In this document: positions 36,072-45,144 of the stretch, in pieces
Numbering within the stretch: position 1 is the stretch's first letter
Layout of the letters: each line of letters opens with the position of its first letter
Assembly (NCBI RefSeq): GCF_000969985.1
Contig: NZ_CP009526.1
Location: 620,001-684,000, forward strand
Reading direction: 5' to 3'
DNA from: Methanosarcina barkeri str. Wiesmoor
Lineage (GTDB): Archaea; Halobacteriota; Methanosarcinia; Methanosarcinales; Methanosarcinaceae
Length of the DNA: 64,000 bases
Program-made: the position numbers and the translations under genes
The notes under the pieces: generated by a model
Told to the model about the DNA's origin: nothing
Seen by the model: only the letters and a program-made list of their open reading frames with translations
Database searches by the model: none

Positions 36072-37326
36072 TAGGGTCCTCTTAAACTCACTCTCAAACT
36101 AGAGGTTATTACTTATTTGTTCCATTTATTAAGGTTATTAGTAGTTCCCCTCAAAAAAGTACATTCAATTTTTCGTCTGAATTTTAATTAATGTCATAAA
36201 AAATCGTAAATTTTATTGAGAAGGATTTTCAATCCTTCTCTGGTGATTATTACGAAACCTCCACTTATACCACTAAATGAAGATTTCAAATGGCAATTGT
36301 TGTCCGAAATATTAAATGTTTTTGATTTGAGATTCTGTAAGCAAACTCTTACAAGGAGGGGCATTGTGCCCCTCCACAGATCAGTACCTACTATAAAAAT
36401 TGTTCTTCTAAGCATGTTTTTTTCTTGTGAAATCTCTTATTCTATAAAGGAATTAAAAGAAAGAGAAAGCTTGAGAAACTTTTTAAAAATCAGTTTAGTA
36501 CCAACTGAAAAGGAAGTTTATGGCATTCTTAGTAAGTATGAACCCCAAGAGTTTACTGCTTTTGTTTTTGAAATATTGAATGATTTATGCCCTAAGAGAA
36601 AAAATGGATCAAGAGACATTATTATTGATAGTACTGACATAAACCTTAACCTGAACTGGCACGCTAAAAAGATTACCAAAGAAAGCCTAAAAAACAAAGA
36701 ATACAAGTGGGGCCATTCAACCCATAGAGGTTTCTTCATTGGCATGAAACTTACTCTTGCACTTGATTCTCAAACATTAAAACCTTTAGCGTTTCTGATT
36801 AATGAAGCAAATGTAGCAGAACCTAAAATTTATCCTGAAATACTTAAAGAACTTAAAAGAAAGAGAATAATAAAAGCAGGTGACGTTATCTATGCTGATA
36901 GAGGGTACTATTCCTATGAAAACTACGTTATATCTGTAAGAAATTTTAAGGTAGTACCTTTAATTTTTCCAAGGAAAAACTGTAATTTTAAGAAACTTTT
37001 CAATATGTTTAGATATCCTCTGAAAATATTTGATTTAAGAAGAAATACTGAAAAAGAAATTAAATTCTACAAAGAAATAATTGCAAAGTTTAAAGAGTTA
37101 ATAAGCAAATGGAAAGAACTCAGATCTGTAAGGTCAATCATAGAAGATGTATTCAAAATAGCGAAGAAAGCATACTCTATGGAGAATTTACACAGATATA
37201 CAAGGAGTTCTGTCCAAAAATACTGTTCTTTAGCTGTACTTTTAGTAGGGGCAACTGTAAATTACGGTATTAATGAAAGGAAGGAATTGCAAGCCTTCTC
37301 TGAATGAAGAAATTAAGAGGGGACTA
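36072..37326 (+). mobile_element. intact DDE insertion sequence with 9-bp target duplication
   Basis: A 1255-bp element. The left end TAGGGTCCTCTTAA (36072-36085) and the reverse complement of the right end, TAGTCCCCTCTTAA (37326-37313), share TAG and CCTCTTAA. It is flanked by perfect direct repeats TATTAATAT at 36063-36071 and 37327-37335. One transposase gene fills most of it. The preserved duplication and intact gene point to a recent insertion. Confidence 0.85.
36216..37307 (+). CDS. IS4/IS5-superfamily DDE transposase
   Basis: A 363-residue transposase. Candidate catalytic residues: Asp in IIIDSTDIN (about residue 133), Asp in IYADRGYYS (about 228) and Glu in SIIEDVFKIAKKAY (about 311), the latter two in the Y-(2)-R-(3)-E-(6)-K-like neighbourhood of the IS4/IS5 clan. 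Codon use is AT-rich like many Methanosarcina IS genes. It cuts both ends of the element and inserts into AT-rich targets, consistent with the TATTAATAT duplication. Confidence 0.88.
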   Translation: MRRIFNPSLVIITKPPLIPLNEDFKWQLLSEILNVFDLRFCKQTLTRRGIVPLHRSVPTIKIVLLSMFFSCEISYSIKELKERESLRNFLKISLVPTEKEVYGILSKYEPQEFTAFVFEILNDLCPKRKNGSRDIIIDSTDINLNLNWHAKKITKESLKNKEYKWGHSTHRGFFIGMKLTLALDSQTLKPLAFLINEANVAEPKIYPEILKELKRKRIIKAGDVIYADRGYYSYENYVISVRNFKVVPLIFPRKNCNFKKLFNMFRYPLKIFDLRRNTEKEIKFYKEIIAKFKELISKWKELRSVRSIIEDVFKIAKKAYSMENLHRYTRSSVQKYCSLAVLLVGATVNYGINERKELQAFSE

Positions 37327-37500
37327 TATTAATATGCAAAATATGCAAGAGTTGAATTCCATTATATTTTTAGATCCTTAAACGTTAAATAGAGAGTCGG
37401 AGAAACGATTTATCATTACTGAAGTGCGTAATGCTCGGTATTTGGGGAAATCAAGGGACATATTAACTGTTCAAAAGTTAAATAATAGGGTGGTGGGAGT

Positions 37501-37758
37501 ATGGTGTCAGTGAGTAAAAGATGGATTTTAGATAACGTTCAAATGTTGTACTGTTCTTGTGGAGTACTTGAACTTGACGATATCAAGGATTTCAAGGAAC
37601 CTGACGGGGGCTTTGAAACAAATCTGAATCATAATGAAAAGCTGGAAGTGGAAAAAGGGGAAAGACAGGAAACGTTCAATATCCTTATTCCCGGCGGGTT
37701 TGGATGGGCTGAAGCGTTTCCTTTCACGGCATACCCCAAAGAAACCTGTGAATATTAA
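37501..37758 (+). CDS. doubtful 85-residue ORF
   Basis: ATG 37501 has a GGTGGGAG sequence upstream. The product (WILDNVQMLYCSCGVLELDD..., ending TAYPKETCEY) has no recognised domain and mixed composition. It may be a fragment of a gene cut by the nearby insertion sequence or chance. Listed for completeness. Confidence 0.25.
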   Translation: MVSVSKRWILDNVQMLYCSCGVLELDDIKDFKEPDGGFETNLNHNEKLEVEKGERQETFNILIPGGFGWAEAFPFTAYPKETCEY

Positions 37759-38097
37759 CTCTTTAAAGGATATGAAACCGAATGACTGTGAAAAAAGGAA
37801 AGCAAATACTTCAAAAACGTATCCGTGTATTTTTTACAAATTTTTGGTGCATAATTTTTTGAGATAAAACCTATGCATATGCTCAAATATTCCCTGCAAT
37901 TTGCCTGGAATTGACGCACAACGTGTTAAAATACATATTGCATGTGCTTTAGAAACTCGATTTATAAGGTTATTGAAGGCATGTCCCGCAACGCAGTATT
38001 TTTCCCTTATAATTACTCGATATGCTATCTTGCCTGAAAGTATCCGTGCTGCTAATTGTTAACCAAAACATCAGGATAATTTTTTATTTCTCACACA

Positions 38098-38204
38098 TTT
38101 TTTATGGCAGTGGCAGATTCTTCTTTTCTTCTTTTCTTCTTTTTTGCCAGTGACCACCCGATATCTGCTCACTTCGTGAGCATGCGTGCGTGGAGGGAAG
38201 TTTT
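38098..38204. repeat. dispersed repeat C, copy 2
   Basis: Near-identical to 31858-31964, sharing TTTTTATGGCAG, an extended TTCTTCTTTTCTTC tract, and CACTTCGTGAGCATGC with GTGGAGGGAAGTTTT. Orientation is the same as copy 1. Confidence 0.7.
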
Positions 38205-38263
38205 TAGTAACGATGTGTTGAGTATTAAAAAATTTTAAAACTAAGGAACACTAAGAGCTATTA

Positions 38264-38420
38264 GGTTCTGTGTAGTCTAGGGACTGAGGTAAATTTTCAG
38301 TATAGTTCTGAAGCCAGTCCGAAGGTCGTCCCCCGCAAACTACGTAGTGCCTCGTACATAGTGACTGTGTGGGTTCTGTAAAGTTCTCGGGAATGAATAT
38401 TTTTTTCAATCTAGTGCTTC
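38264..38420. repeat. dispersed repeat A, copy 1
   Basis: Begins GGTTCTGTGTAGTCT and carries the core AAATTTTCAGTA, TCTGAAGCCAGTCCGAAGGT, CCCGCAAACTAC, then GGTTCTGTAAAGT and TTTTTTTCAA-CTAGTGC. Matching copies are at 51014-51205, 57579-57835 and 60140-60232. GTAGT near the start and ACTAC after the core are complementary, suggesting a folded RNA or DNA structure. Confidence 0.65.
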
Positions 38421-38783
38421 GATTTCATATATTCTTAATATCCAAAATTTGACAGATTCCACTAATTACTATAGTATGATTCTTCAAAAAACATTGCGTT
38501 GACACATGCCTGTGAAAATAAAATGAAAAATGTCAAAAATCAGTAAACACATAAGATAAATTTGAATCATATGAATAAAACAGAAGCCTGAAGCCCATTT
38601 ATACATTACAAAATGTATGCTTCTGTCAAAGTCAGTATATTTCATATATTTCATATATTCTCAATAAATCACGGATAAACATAGATGAACGTAGACGGCT
38701 TCGATTCGTTTTTACCTATGTCTATTTGTAGTTTTTATGGAGAACTCATTGATCAGCGTTGATTTCAAATTCCAGTTTTATTG

Positions 38784-39290
38784 TCACTTTTTTTTGCTTA
38801 CTTCACCAGTATCCGTATTATTTTCATTTTTTTTAGGACAACAGTAATTATTCTCAATAAACCTCATTCCTTTTCCATCGCCGCCAATTCGGAATATTAG
38901 ATTGGAGCCACAGTTTGGACAGCTTGTGGGGCGAGGCTGGTTGTCCTTTGCTTCCCACATATGATCGCATTCTTTACAGAGAAATTCGATCTTGCATTCA
39001 CCAGTATTAACGTATTCTCCTCCACAGATTTCGATCGCTTTTCCATTGACAAGAGCATCAGCAATCTTCTGTCGTGCCTTTTGGAGGTCGCTCCAGAAAG
39101 TTTTCCTGGATATTCCCATCCTGTCAGCAGCCTCACTCTGCTCTATCTTGAGAAGGTCGCAAAGACGAATAGCCTCAATTTCTTCTATGGATAGGTTAGT
39201 GATTTCCAAACAACAAAGAGGGATTTCTCTGGGCTTATAATAGGTGGCCTTTGGAAAGCAAGATACCCTGCGCTTAACTTTATTGACCAT
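38784..39290 (-). CDS. DUF134 (UPF0251) family HTH protein with C-terminal zinc ribbon
   Basis: A 168-residue DNA-binding protein. The N-terminal 100 residues are DUF134: RRVSCFPKATYYKPREIP, then LSIEEIEAIRLCDLLKIEQ and a helix-turn-helix SEAADRMGISRKTFWSDLQK. The C-terminal part has a four-Cys zinc ribbon (CKECDHMW ... SCPNCGS). Family members are thought to be transcription regulators, often near redox or metal genes. ATG 39290 is taken, with an overlapping TTG at 39293. A decayed copy lies 0.8 kb upstream at about 40040-40640. Confidence 0.85.
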   Translation of the reverse strand: MVNKVKRRVSCFPKATYYKPREIPLCCLEITNLSIEEIEAIRLCDLLKIEQSEAADRMGISRKTFWSDLQKARQKIADALVNGKAIEICGGEYVNTGECKIEFLCKECDHMWEAKDNQPRPTSCPNCGSNLIFRIGGDGKGMRFIENNYCCPKKNENNTDTGEVSKKK

Positions 39291-40039
39291 CAAATTACAC
39301 TTACGTGACGCGTAATAAATATCTATCGATCGAGGTATTCTATTTAAAGTATTTTTTACCTTAACATCTTCATTAAGGATTAGAGTAAATACAAACTATC
39401 GTTAAACACAAGCTACCATAATCGATGGCAACATACTTTCAAAATTGTTTCTTAAAAATAATTTAGAAAAAATTTCTGGTGAAACGTGTGTATTATTGAC
39501 ATTTAAGAAATATCGTAATGCTTACATAGTTTCCGGAATACGAGACATTGAAGTCTTATCTTTCTACTGAACCGCAGTTTGGACAGAGATCTTGATTGAA
39601 CTTACTATTTAAAACAGGTCTATCATAATTGCATGGCGGACAAGAAAAAGACTCTCTGATTTTTAATTATATCGCACTTACTAAATAAAATTGGTTAGTC
39701 CTTTAAGATTGGTTAGTCCTTTAAGATTGGTTAGTCCTTTAAGATTGGTTAGTACTTTAGTAGCTTACTTTTAATATGGCTTAGTTTTAAGATATATACT
39801 CTGAATAAGTTTTACATATATATCTTTCAAATCTGTAACTAATATCTTTCAAATCTGTAACTAAACTCTTAATTTCTATGAATACTGGCATGAATTTTTC
39901 CTCTGAAATCTTGAGCTGTAATTATATTCGGCAAATATTTATTTCCTGACCGTGCGTTGAGGCTTGAAATCCTCTACGTTTCAATATCTTCTGTCTTAGT
40001 CTACTTTCTACATTATTTTCTGCTTCTTTCATTAGTATT
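39291..40039. other. intergenic region with short tandem duplications
   Basis: No gene recognised. It includes four tandem copies of the 18-bp unit ATTGGTTAGTCCTTTAAG (39690-39761) and two copies of a 22-bp unit ATATCTTTCAAATCTGTAAC-TA at about 39818-39862. Confidence 0.5.
39690..39761. repeat. 18-bp unit repeated four times
   Basis: ATTGGTTAGTCCTTTAAG starts at 39690, 39708, 39726 and 39744; the first three are identical and the last differs at its end. No spacers, so this is a simple tandem repeat. Confidence 0.9.
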
Positions 40040-40640
40040 CCGGCTGCTTCCCTTTTTGGACAACAGAAATCATACCAATAAACCTCTTCCTTTTTCCATC
40101 ACTACAGAATTAGAAATACAGAATTAGAAATACAGAATTAGAAATACAGAATTAGAAATACAGAATTAGAAATACAGAATTAGAAATACAGAATTAGAAA
40201 TACAGAATTAGAAATACAGAATTAGAAAATTAGACAGGAGCCAAAGCTCGGACAGCTTGTTGGGCGAGACTGGTCGCACTTTGCGTCCCCCCATGATCTC
40301 ATTCTTTGCAGAGAAATTCGACCTTGCATCCATCGCTATTAACGTATATTCTTCTCAGAGACTTTGATCGCTTTTCCGTTGACAAGAGCAATCTTCTGTT
40401 GTCTTCTGTCATGCCTTTTGGAGGTTGTTCCATAAAGTTTTCCGGGATACCTCATTCTGTCAGCAGTCTAATTCTGCCCTACATGGGGACGGTCGCAAAG
40501 ACGAATGCTTCAAGCTCTTCAAAGGGCAAGTTAATAATATGGGAACACTTAGGGGTTTTTCTCTGAGTTTGTAATAAGTGACTTTTTGGATTTTTGACAC
40601 TTAGTTTAACTCAATCGACCATCAAAATACGCAAATGAGA
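40040..40640 (-). pseudogene. decayed second copy of the DUF134 gene
   Basis: The plus-strand text parallels 38830-39300 segment by segment: GGACAACAG near 40057, then AAACCTC-TTCCTTTTTCCATC, AGGAGCCAAAGCTCGGACAG, CTCATTCTTTGCAGAGAAAT, GATCGCTTTTCCGTTGACAA, and the start region TCGACCATCAAA near 40615. Indels destroy the frame. A 126-bp tandem repeat has expanded where the zinc-ribbon end would be coded. Confidence 0.85.
40103..40228. repeat. 14-bp unit repeated nine times
   Basis: TACAGAATTAGAAA recurs at 40103, 40117, 40131, 40145, 40159, 40173, 40187, 40201 and 40215 without interruption. It sits inside the DUF134 pseudogene at the point corresponding to ATTGGAGCC upstream sequence in the intact gene (which has one related GGAATATTAGATT). 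Confidence 0.93.
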
Positions 40641-41004
40641 TGTAGTATAAATAACTATCGTTATGTCACTTTAACTATTGATTAGTTAATAAGCTCTAAA
40701 TTCCTTTTTAGAATTCTACATTTTAATACAAAACTAGTAGCAACAAACTCATAACTATGTATGACGGATTATAAGTATGACGTTTGCTTAATATTTTTGT
40801 ATCATATATCTGTTAGTCCTGCGGCTCTTTTCTGCCTTTTATATCTGATTTAACATAAAAGTTATGCTATATCACTGTACTTTCGTTTTACCTCTTATTC
40901 GAATAATTTCATTTTCTCTTCTTATTAAATGGTAGTGGACGATGCCGTTTTTCACAATTCACTGAGGGTCAACAATTCATAAAAATCTAGATAATATTTA
41001 TGTA

Positions 41005-41960
41005 TTAATATTTTTTTATTTTTATTTTTGAACCGTACAAAAATAAAAGCTATTTATACTACCTCGCTTATGTGTAATTTAGGGACTATCCGAAAAGTGT
41101 TGTGACCTAATGTAACTTCTACAATCAGCGATCACAAATGAACGGATTCCGGATAATAAACACTAATTGTCCAGTTGTAATTATACAACATACGTAGAGC
41201 TTTTCGGATAGTCTTTAAGATCTCTTTTATTCTGAGATCACATCGTTTAACAACTAGTACTTATCCACTTGAAGTCTAAAATAAGGCAGTGTACCCCTAA
41301 TTTAATATTCAAAAATTTAATCGTTTACTTTTTTATTTAAATATTTTAACCGAACAAAAATGGAAACTATTTATACTACGCGCTTATGTGTAATTTAGGA
41401 GTTTATCTGAAAAGTGCTGTGACCTACTGTAACTTTTACAATCGGCAGATCACAAATGAACAGATTCCGGATAATAAGTACTAATTATTCAGTTGTAAAC
41501 TATACAACATGCGTAGAACTTTTCGGATATCATCCAGCACCTCATTTATTATTATGAGATCTCAACCTTCATTAATAGTACTTACTCACTTGAAGTTTAA
41601 TGAAAACATTGGGCTCTTAATTTTCCAATAATTAAAGATTTAACTGCTTAATTTTTATTTTTATATTTAAACCGAACAAAAATGGAAGTTATTTATAACA
41701 CGTCGCTTATGTGTAATTTAAGAGTTTATCTGAAAAGTGCTGTGACCTACTGTAACTTCTACAATCGGCAGATCATAAATGAACGGATTCCGGATAATAA
41801 ATACTAATTGTCTAATTGTAAATTTTACAACATGCATAGAACTTTTCGGATAGTCTCCAGGATCTCTTTTATTCTGAGATCGCGACGTTTACCATTATAG
41901 AACTTACCCACTTGGTGTCTAAAACAAAAGCAGTGAACTTCTTACCCTCTTCAACTCTCT
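41005..41960 (+). promoter_or_regulatory. three tandem 320-bp promoter/hairpin units upstream of cdhA
   Basis: Three consecutive units (about 41005-41325, 41325-41640, 41640-41960) share the order: ACCGAACAAAAATGGAA-type purine-rich stretch, TATTTATA (41051, 41368, 41690), CGCTTATGTGTAATTTA, then an inverted-repeat segment opening with TATCCGAAAAGTG-like and closing with CTTTTCGGATAG-like arms, then CTTTTATTCTGAGATC and ACTTACCCACTTG. The box spacing is 317 and 322 bp. Each unit looks like a BRE/TATA promoter followed about 30 nt later by a segment able to fold. They end about 225 bp before the cdhA start. Confidence 0.65.
41084..41213. repeat. 130-bp inverted-repeat segment, first of three at cdh
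   Basis: GACTATCCGAAAAG (41084-41097) and CTTTTCGGATAGTC (41200-41213) are perfect inverted repeats. Diverged equivalents start at about 41399 and 41722 and end at about 41530 and 41855. A related 167-bp element with longer arms lies at 57234-57400. Confidence 0.8.
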
Positions 41961-42184
41961 AAAAATTCAAGTTTTAACTGCTTGATTTACTGTACTTGAT
42001 TTTGTATTGTAAGTGTGCAAGTTCTATAAAAAGTTAAAAACGACTTACTAAAAATGTCATTTAAATAGCTGGAACTTTCAAGCAGACGTCAATACAAATT
42101 AGACAATCATTATCGGTATGCCAAATATCGTAAATACAATTGTCTGATAACGCGACTTTAAGCGTATTTAGGAGGTAAAGCTAG

Positions 42185-44605
42185 ATGAGTAAATTAACTA
42201 CCGGGAGTTTTTCTATAGAAGATCTAGAATCCGTTCAGATCACTATTAACAATATTGTAGGGGCAGCAAAGGAGGCTGCTGAAGAAAAAGCAAAGGAGCT
42301 CGGTCCTATGGGCCCCACTCCATTCCCAGGTCTTGAAACCTACAGGGACGACTGGAACTTCAAACTACTTGACCGTTATGAGCCTGTTGTTACCCCCATG
42401 TGTGACCAGTGTTGCTACTGCACATACGGCCCCTGTGACCTCTCCAACAACAAGAGAGGTGCCTGTGGTATTGACATGCTTGGCCACAATGGAAGGGAAT
42501 TCTTCCTCCGTGTGATCACCGGTACTGCCTGTCACGCAGCCCACGGCCGCCACCTGCTTGACCACCTGATCGAGATCTTTGGAGAAGACTTGCCCCTCAA
42601 CCTTGGGCTATCCGATGTCCTGACCCCAAATATCACAATTACCACCGGGCAGAGACCAAAGACCCTCGGAGAAATCAAGCCTGCGATGGAATATGTTGAA
42701 GAGCAACTCACTCAGCTCCTTGCAACCGTCCATGCAGGGCAGGAATCTGCAGAGATTGACTATGACTCAAAGGCCCTTTTCAGCGGTAGCCTGGATCACG
42801 TAGGCATGGAAATTTCCGATATAGTACAGATCGCAGCCCTCGACTTCCCAAGAGCTGACCCTGAAGCCCCTCTCGTTGAAATGGGTATTGGGACCATTGA
42901 CAAGAACAAGCCGTTCCTCTGTGTGATTGGGCATAATGTAGGCGGTGTCACCTACATGATGGACTACATGGAAGAGCATGAACTAACCGACAAAGTAGAA
43001 CTCGGTGGGCTCTGCTGTACCGCAATCGACCTGACAAGGTACAAAGAGGCCGACAGGAGGCCCCCATACGCCAAAGTCGTTGGTTCCATGGCCAAGGAGC
43101 TCAAGATCATCCGCTCAGGAATGCCTGACGTCATTGTTGTTGACGAACAGTGTGTACGTGGAGACATCGTACCCGAAGCCCAGAAGCTCAAGATACCTGT
43201 GATCGCATCCAATGCCAAGATAATGTACGGCCTCCCTAACAGGACCGATGCCGATGTTAATGAGACCATTGAAGAACTCAAGTCAGGAGCAATTCCGGGT
43301 GCTGTGATCCTTGACTACGATAAGCTTGGAGAAATCTCCGTAAGGCTTGCTCAGGAAATGCACCCGATCCGCGAAGCTGCTGGGGTAAGGGAAATTCCAT
43401 CCGATGAACAGCTAAAGGCATGGGTTGACAAGTGTGCAGACTGTGGATCCTGCTACCTGGCATGTCCGATTGAGCTGGATATTCCGGAAGCCATGAAATT
43501 CGCCAAGCAGGGAGACTTCAGTTACCTTGAAAACCTCCACGATTCATGTATTGGCTGCCGCCGCTGCGAACAGGTTTGTAAGAAGGAGATCCCAATCCTT
43601 AGCGTCATAGAGAAAGCATCCCAGAAGATTATCGCTGAGGAGAAAGGCTGGATGAGAGCCGGCAGGGGTCAGGTATTTGATGCCGAAATCCGTTCAGAGG
43701 GTCTCAACCTTGTCATGGGTACAACCCCTGGTATCATCGCAATCATTGGATGTCCAAACTACTCTGATTGTGCCAAGGGTGTTTACTACATTGCAGAGGA
43801 GTTCCTGAAGAGGAACTACATCGTTGTTGGTACAGGTTGTGGGTCCATGGACATGGGCATGTACAAGGATGAAAATGGACAGACACTATATGAGAGGTTC
43901 CCAGGTGGATTCCAGTCAGGAGGACTTTCCAACATAGGATCCTGTGTCTCGAACGCCCATATCACTGGAGCTGCACAGAAAGTAGCCGGAATTTTCGGTG
44001 GCAGAACAATGGACGGAAACCTCGCGGAAATCGCTGACTATGTCCTGAACCGTGTTGGTGCCTGCGGACTTGCATGGGGTGCATTCTCGCAGAAGGCTTC
44101 TTCCATCGGTACAGGGTGTAACATCTACGGTATCCCAGCAGTTCTCGGTGCCCACAGCTCAAAGTACAGGAGAGCCCTGATCGCAAAGAACTATGATGAG
44201 TCCAAGTGGAAAGTCTATGATGCCAGAAACGGCGAAGAGATGGCAATCCCACCAGCTCCAGAATTCCTCCTGACCACAGCAGAGACCTGGCAGGAAGCGG
44301 TTCCAATGATGGCAAAAGCCTGCATCCGCCCGTCCGACAACAACCTGGGCAGGTCTATCAAACTGACTCACTGGATGGAACTCCACGAAAAGTACATTGG
44401 TGGACTGCCTGAAGACTGGTGGAAGTTCGTCAGGAACGAAGCTGACCTCCCACTTGCCAAGCGTGCAGATCTATTGAAGAAACTCGAAGAAGAACATGGC
44501 TGGGAAATCGACTGGAAGAGGAAGAAGATCATATCTGGTCCAAAGATCAAGTTCGATGTCTCGGCACAGCCTACTAACCTCAAGAGACTCTGCAAGGAGG
44601 CCTGA
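42185..44605 (+). CDS. cdhA: acetyl-CoA decarbonylase/synthase, CO dehydrogenase alpha subunit
   Basis: An 806-residue Ni-CO dehydrogenase. The N-terminal cluster cysteines are in [15 protein letters not shown] and ACGID; the two ferredoxin-type [4Fe-4S] motifs unique to archaeal CdhA are [14 protein letters not shown] and [14 protein letters not shown] (about residues 418-470). C-cluster ligands follow in the C-terminal half ([25 protein letters not shown]). It interconverts CO and CO2 within the acetyl-CoA cleaving complex. TAGGAGG precedes ATG 42185. First gene of cdhABC-cooC-cdhDE; cdhB starts two bases after its stop. Confidence 0.98.
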   Translation: MSKLTTGSFSIEDLESVQITINNIVGAAKEAAEEKAKELGPMGPTPFPGLETYRDDWNFKLLDRYEPVVTPMCDQCCYCTYGPCDLSNNKRGACGIDMLGHNGREFFLRVITGTACHAAHGRHLLDHLIEIFGEDLPLNLGLSDVLTPNITITTGQRPKTLGEIKPAMEYVEEQLTQLLATVHAGQESAEIDYDSKALFSGSLDHVGMEISDIVQIAALDFPRADPEAPLVEMGIGTIDKNKPFLCVIGHNVGGVTYMMDYMEEHELTDKVELGGLCCTAIDLTRYKEADRRPPYAKVVGSMAKELKIIRSGMPDVIVVDEQCVRGDIVPEAQKLKIPVIASNAKIMYGLPNRTDADVNETIEELKSGAIPGAVILDYDKLGEISVRLAQEMHPIREAAGVREIPSDEQLKAWVDKCADCGSCYLACPIELDIPEAMKFAKQGDFSYLENLHDSCIGCRRCEQVCKKEIPILSVIEKASQKIIAEEKGWMRAGRGQVFDAEIRSEGLNLVMGTTPGIIAIIGCPNYSDCAKGVYYIAEEFLKRNYIVVGTGCGSMDMGMYKDENGQTLYERFPGGFQSGGLSNIGSCVSNAHITGAAQKVAGIFGGRTMDGNLAEIADYVLNRVGACGLAWGAFSQKASSIGTGCNIYGIPAVLGAHSSKYRRALIAKNYDESKWKVYDARNGEEMAIPPAPEFLLTTAETWQEAVPMMAKACIRPSDNNLGRSIKLTHWMELHEKYIGGLPEDWWKFVRNEADLPLAKRADLLKKLEEEHGWEIDWKRKKIISGPKIKFDVSAQPTNLKRLCKEA

Positions 44606-44607
44606 AA

Positions 44608-45120
44608 ATGGTTGACACAACAAAGAACACCAAACTCTTTACCAGCTACGGGGTAACCTCCTCCAAGGCAGTCAACCCTGACATGGTAGCCAAGATTATC
44701 TCCAAGGCAAAGAGACCTCTTCTTGTGGTCGGATCTGGAGTCCTTAAGCCCGAACTCCTGGACCGTGCAGTCAAGATTGCACAAAAAGCAAACATTCCAA
44801 TCGCTGCCACGGGTCACTCTCACATAGGGTTCTTGGACAAGGCCGTAGACGCCAAGTACATCAATCTGCACCAGCTTGGATTCTACTTAACCGATCCCAA
44901 CTGGCCCGGTCTTGACGGAAAGGGTAACTACGACACAATTATTTTACTGGAATTTAAGAAGTACTACATTAACCAGGTACTGTCCGGAACTAAGAACTTC
45001 TCCAAGGTAAAAGCAATTTCAATCGGCAGAGACTACATTCAGAACGCAACTATGTCCTTCGGGAACATCAGCCGGGAAGACCACTACGCTGCTCTGGATG
45101 AACTTATTAACGCATTATAA
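44608..45120 (+). CDS. cdhB: acetyl-CoA decarbonylase/synthase epsilon subunit
   Basis: A 170-residue subunit forming the alpha2-epsilon2 CO dehydrogenase component with CdhA. It has a Rossmann-like arrangement ([20 protein letters not shown]), followed by [13 protein letters not shown] and [17 protein letters not shown]. It has no metal ligands of its own; a role in electron transfer to FAD or ferredoxin has been proposed for the family. AGGAGG overlaps the cdhA stop. Confidence 0.96.
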   Translation: MVDTTKNTKLFTSYGVTSSKAVNPDMVAKIISKAKRPLLVVGSGVLKPELLDRAVKIAQKANIPIAATGHSHIGFLDKAVDAKYINLHQLGFYLTDPNWPGLDGKGNYDTIILLEFKKYYINQVLSGTKNFSKVKAISIGRDYIQNATMSFGNISREDHYAALDELINAL

Positions 45121-45144
45121 CTTTGATTTAGGAGGCAAAATATA

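Larger units (their letters stand above)
37327..38783. other. 1.4-kb intergenic region right of the insertion sequence
   Basis: Apart from the doubtful ORF at 37501, repeat C copy 2 and repeat A copy 1, nothing is recognised. The last 300 bp are AT-rich with several TCATATATT-type short duplications (about 38637-38660). Confidence 0.45.

Noticed and set aside
39690-39761. Four 18-bp repeats as iterons of a replication origin
   Set aside because: No Cdc6/Orc or Rep gene nearby and the copies are perfect and abutting, more like slippage.
40103-40228. Nine regularly spaced 14-bp repeats as a CRISPR array
   Set aside because: Units are directly abutted with no spacers and the unit is far too short; it is a simple tandem repeat in a pseudogene.
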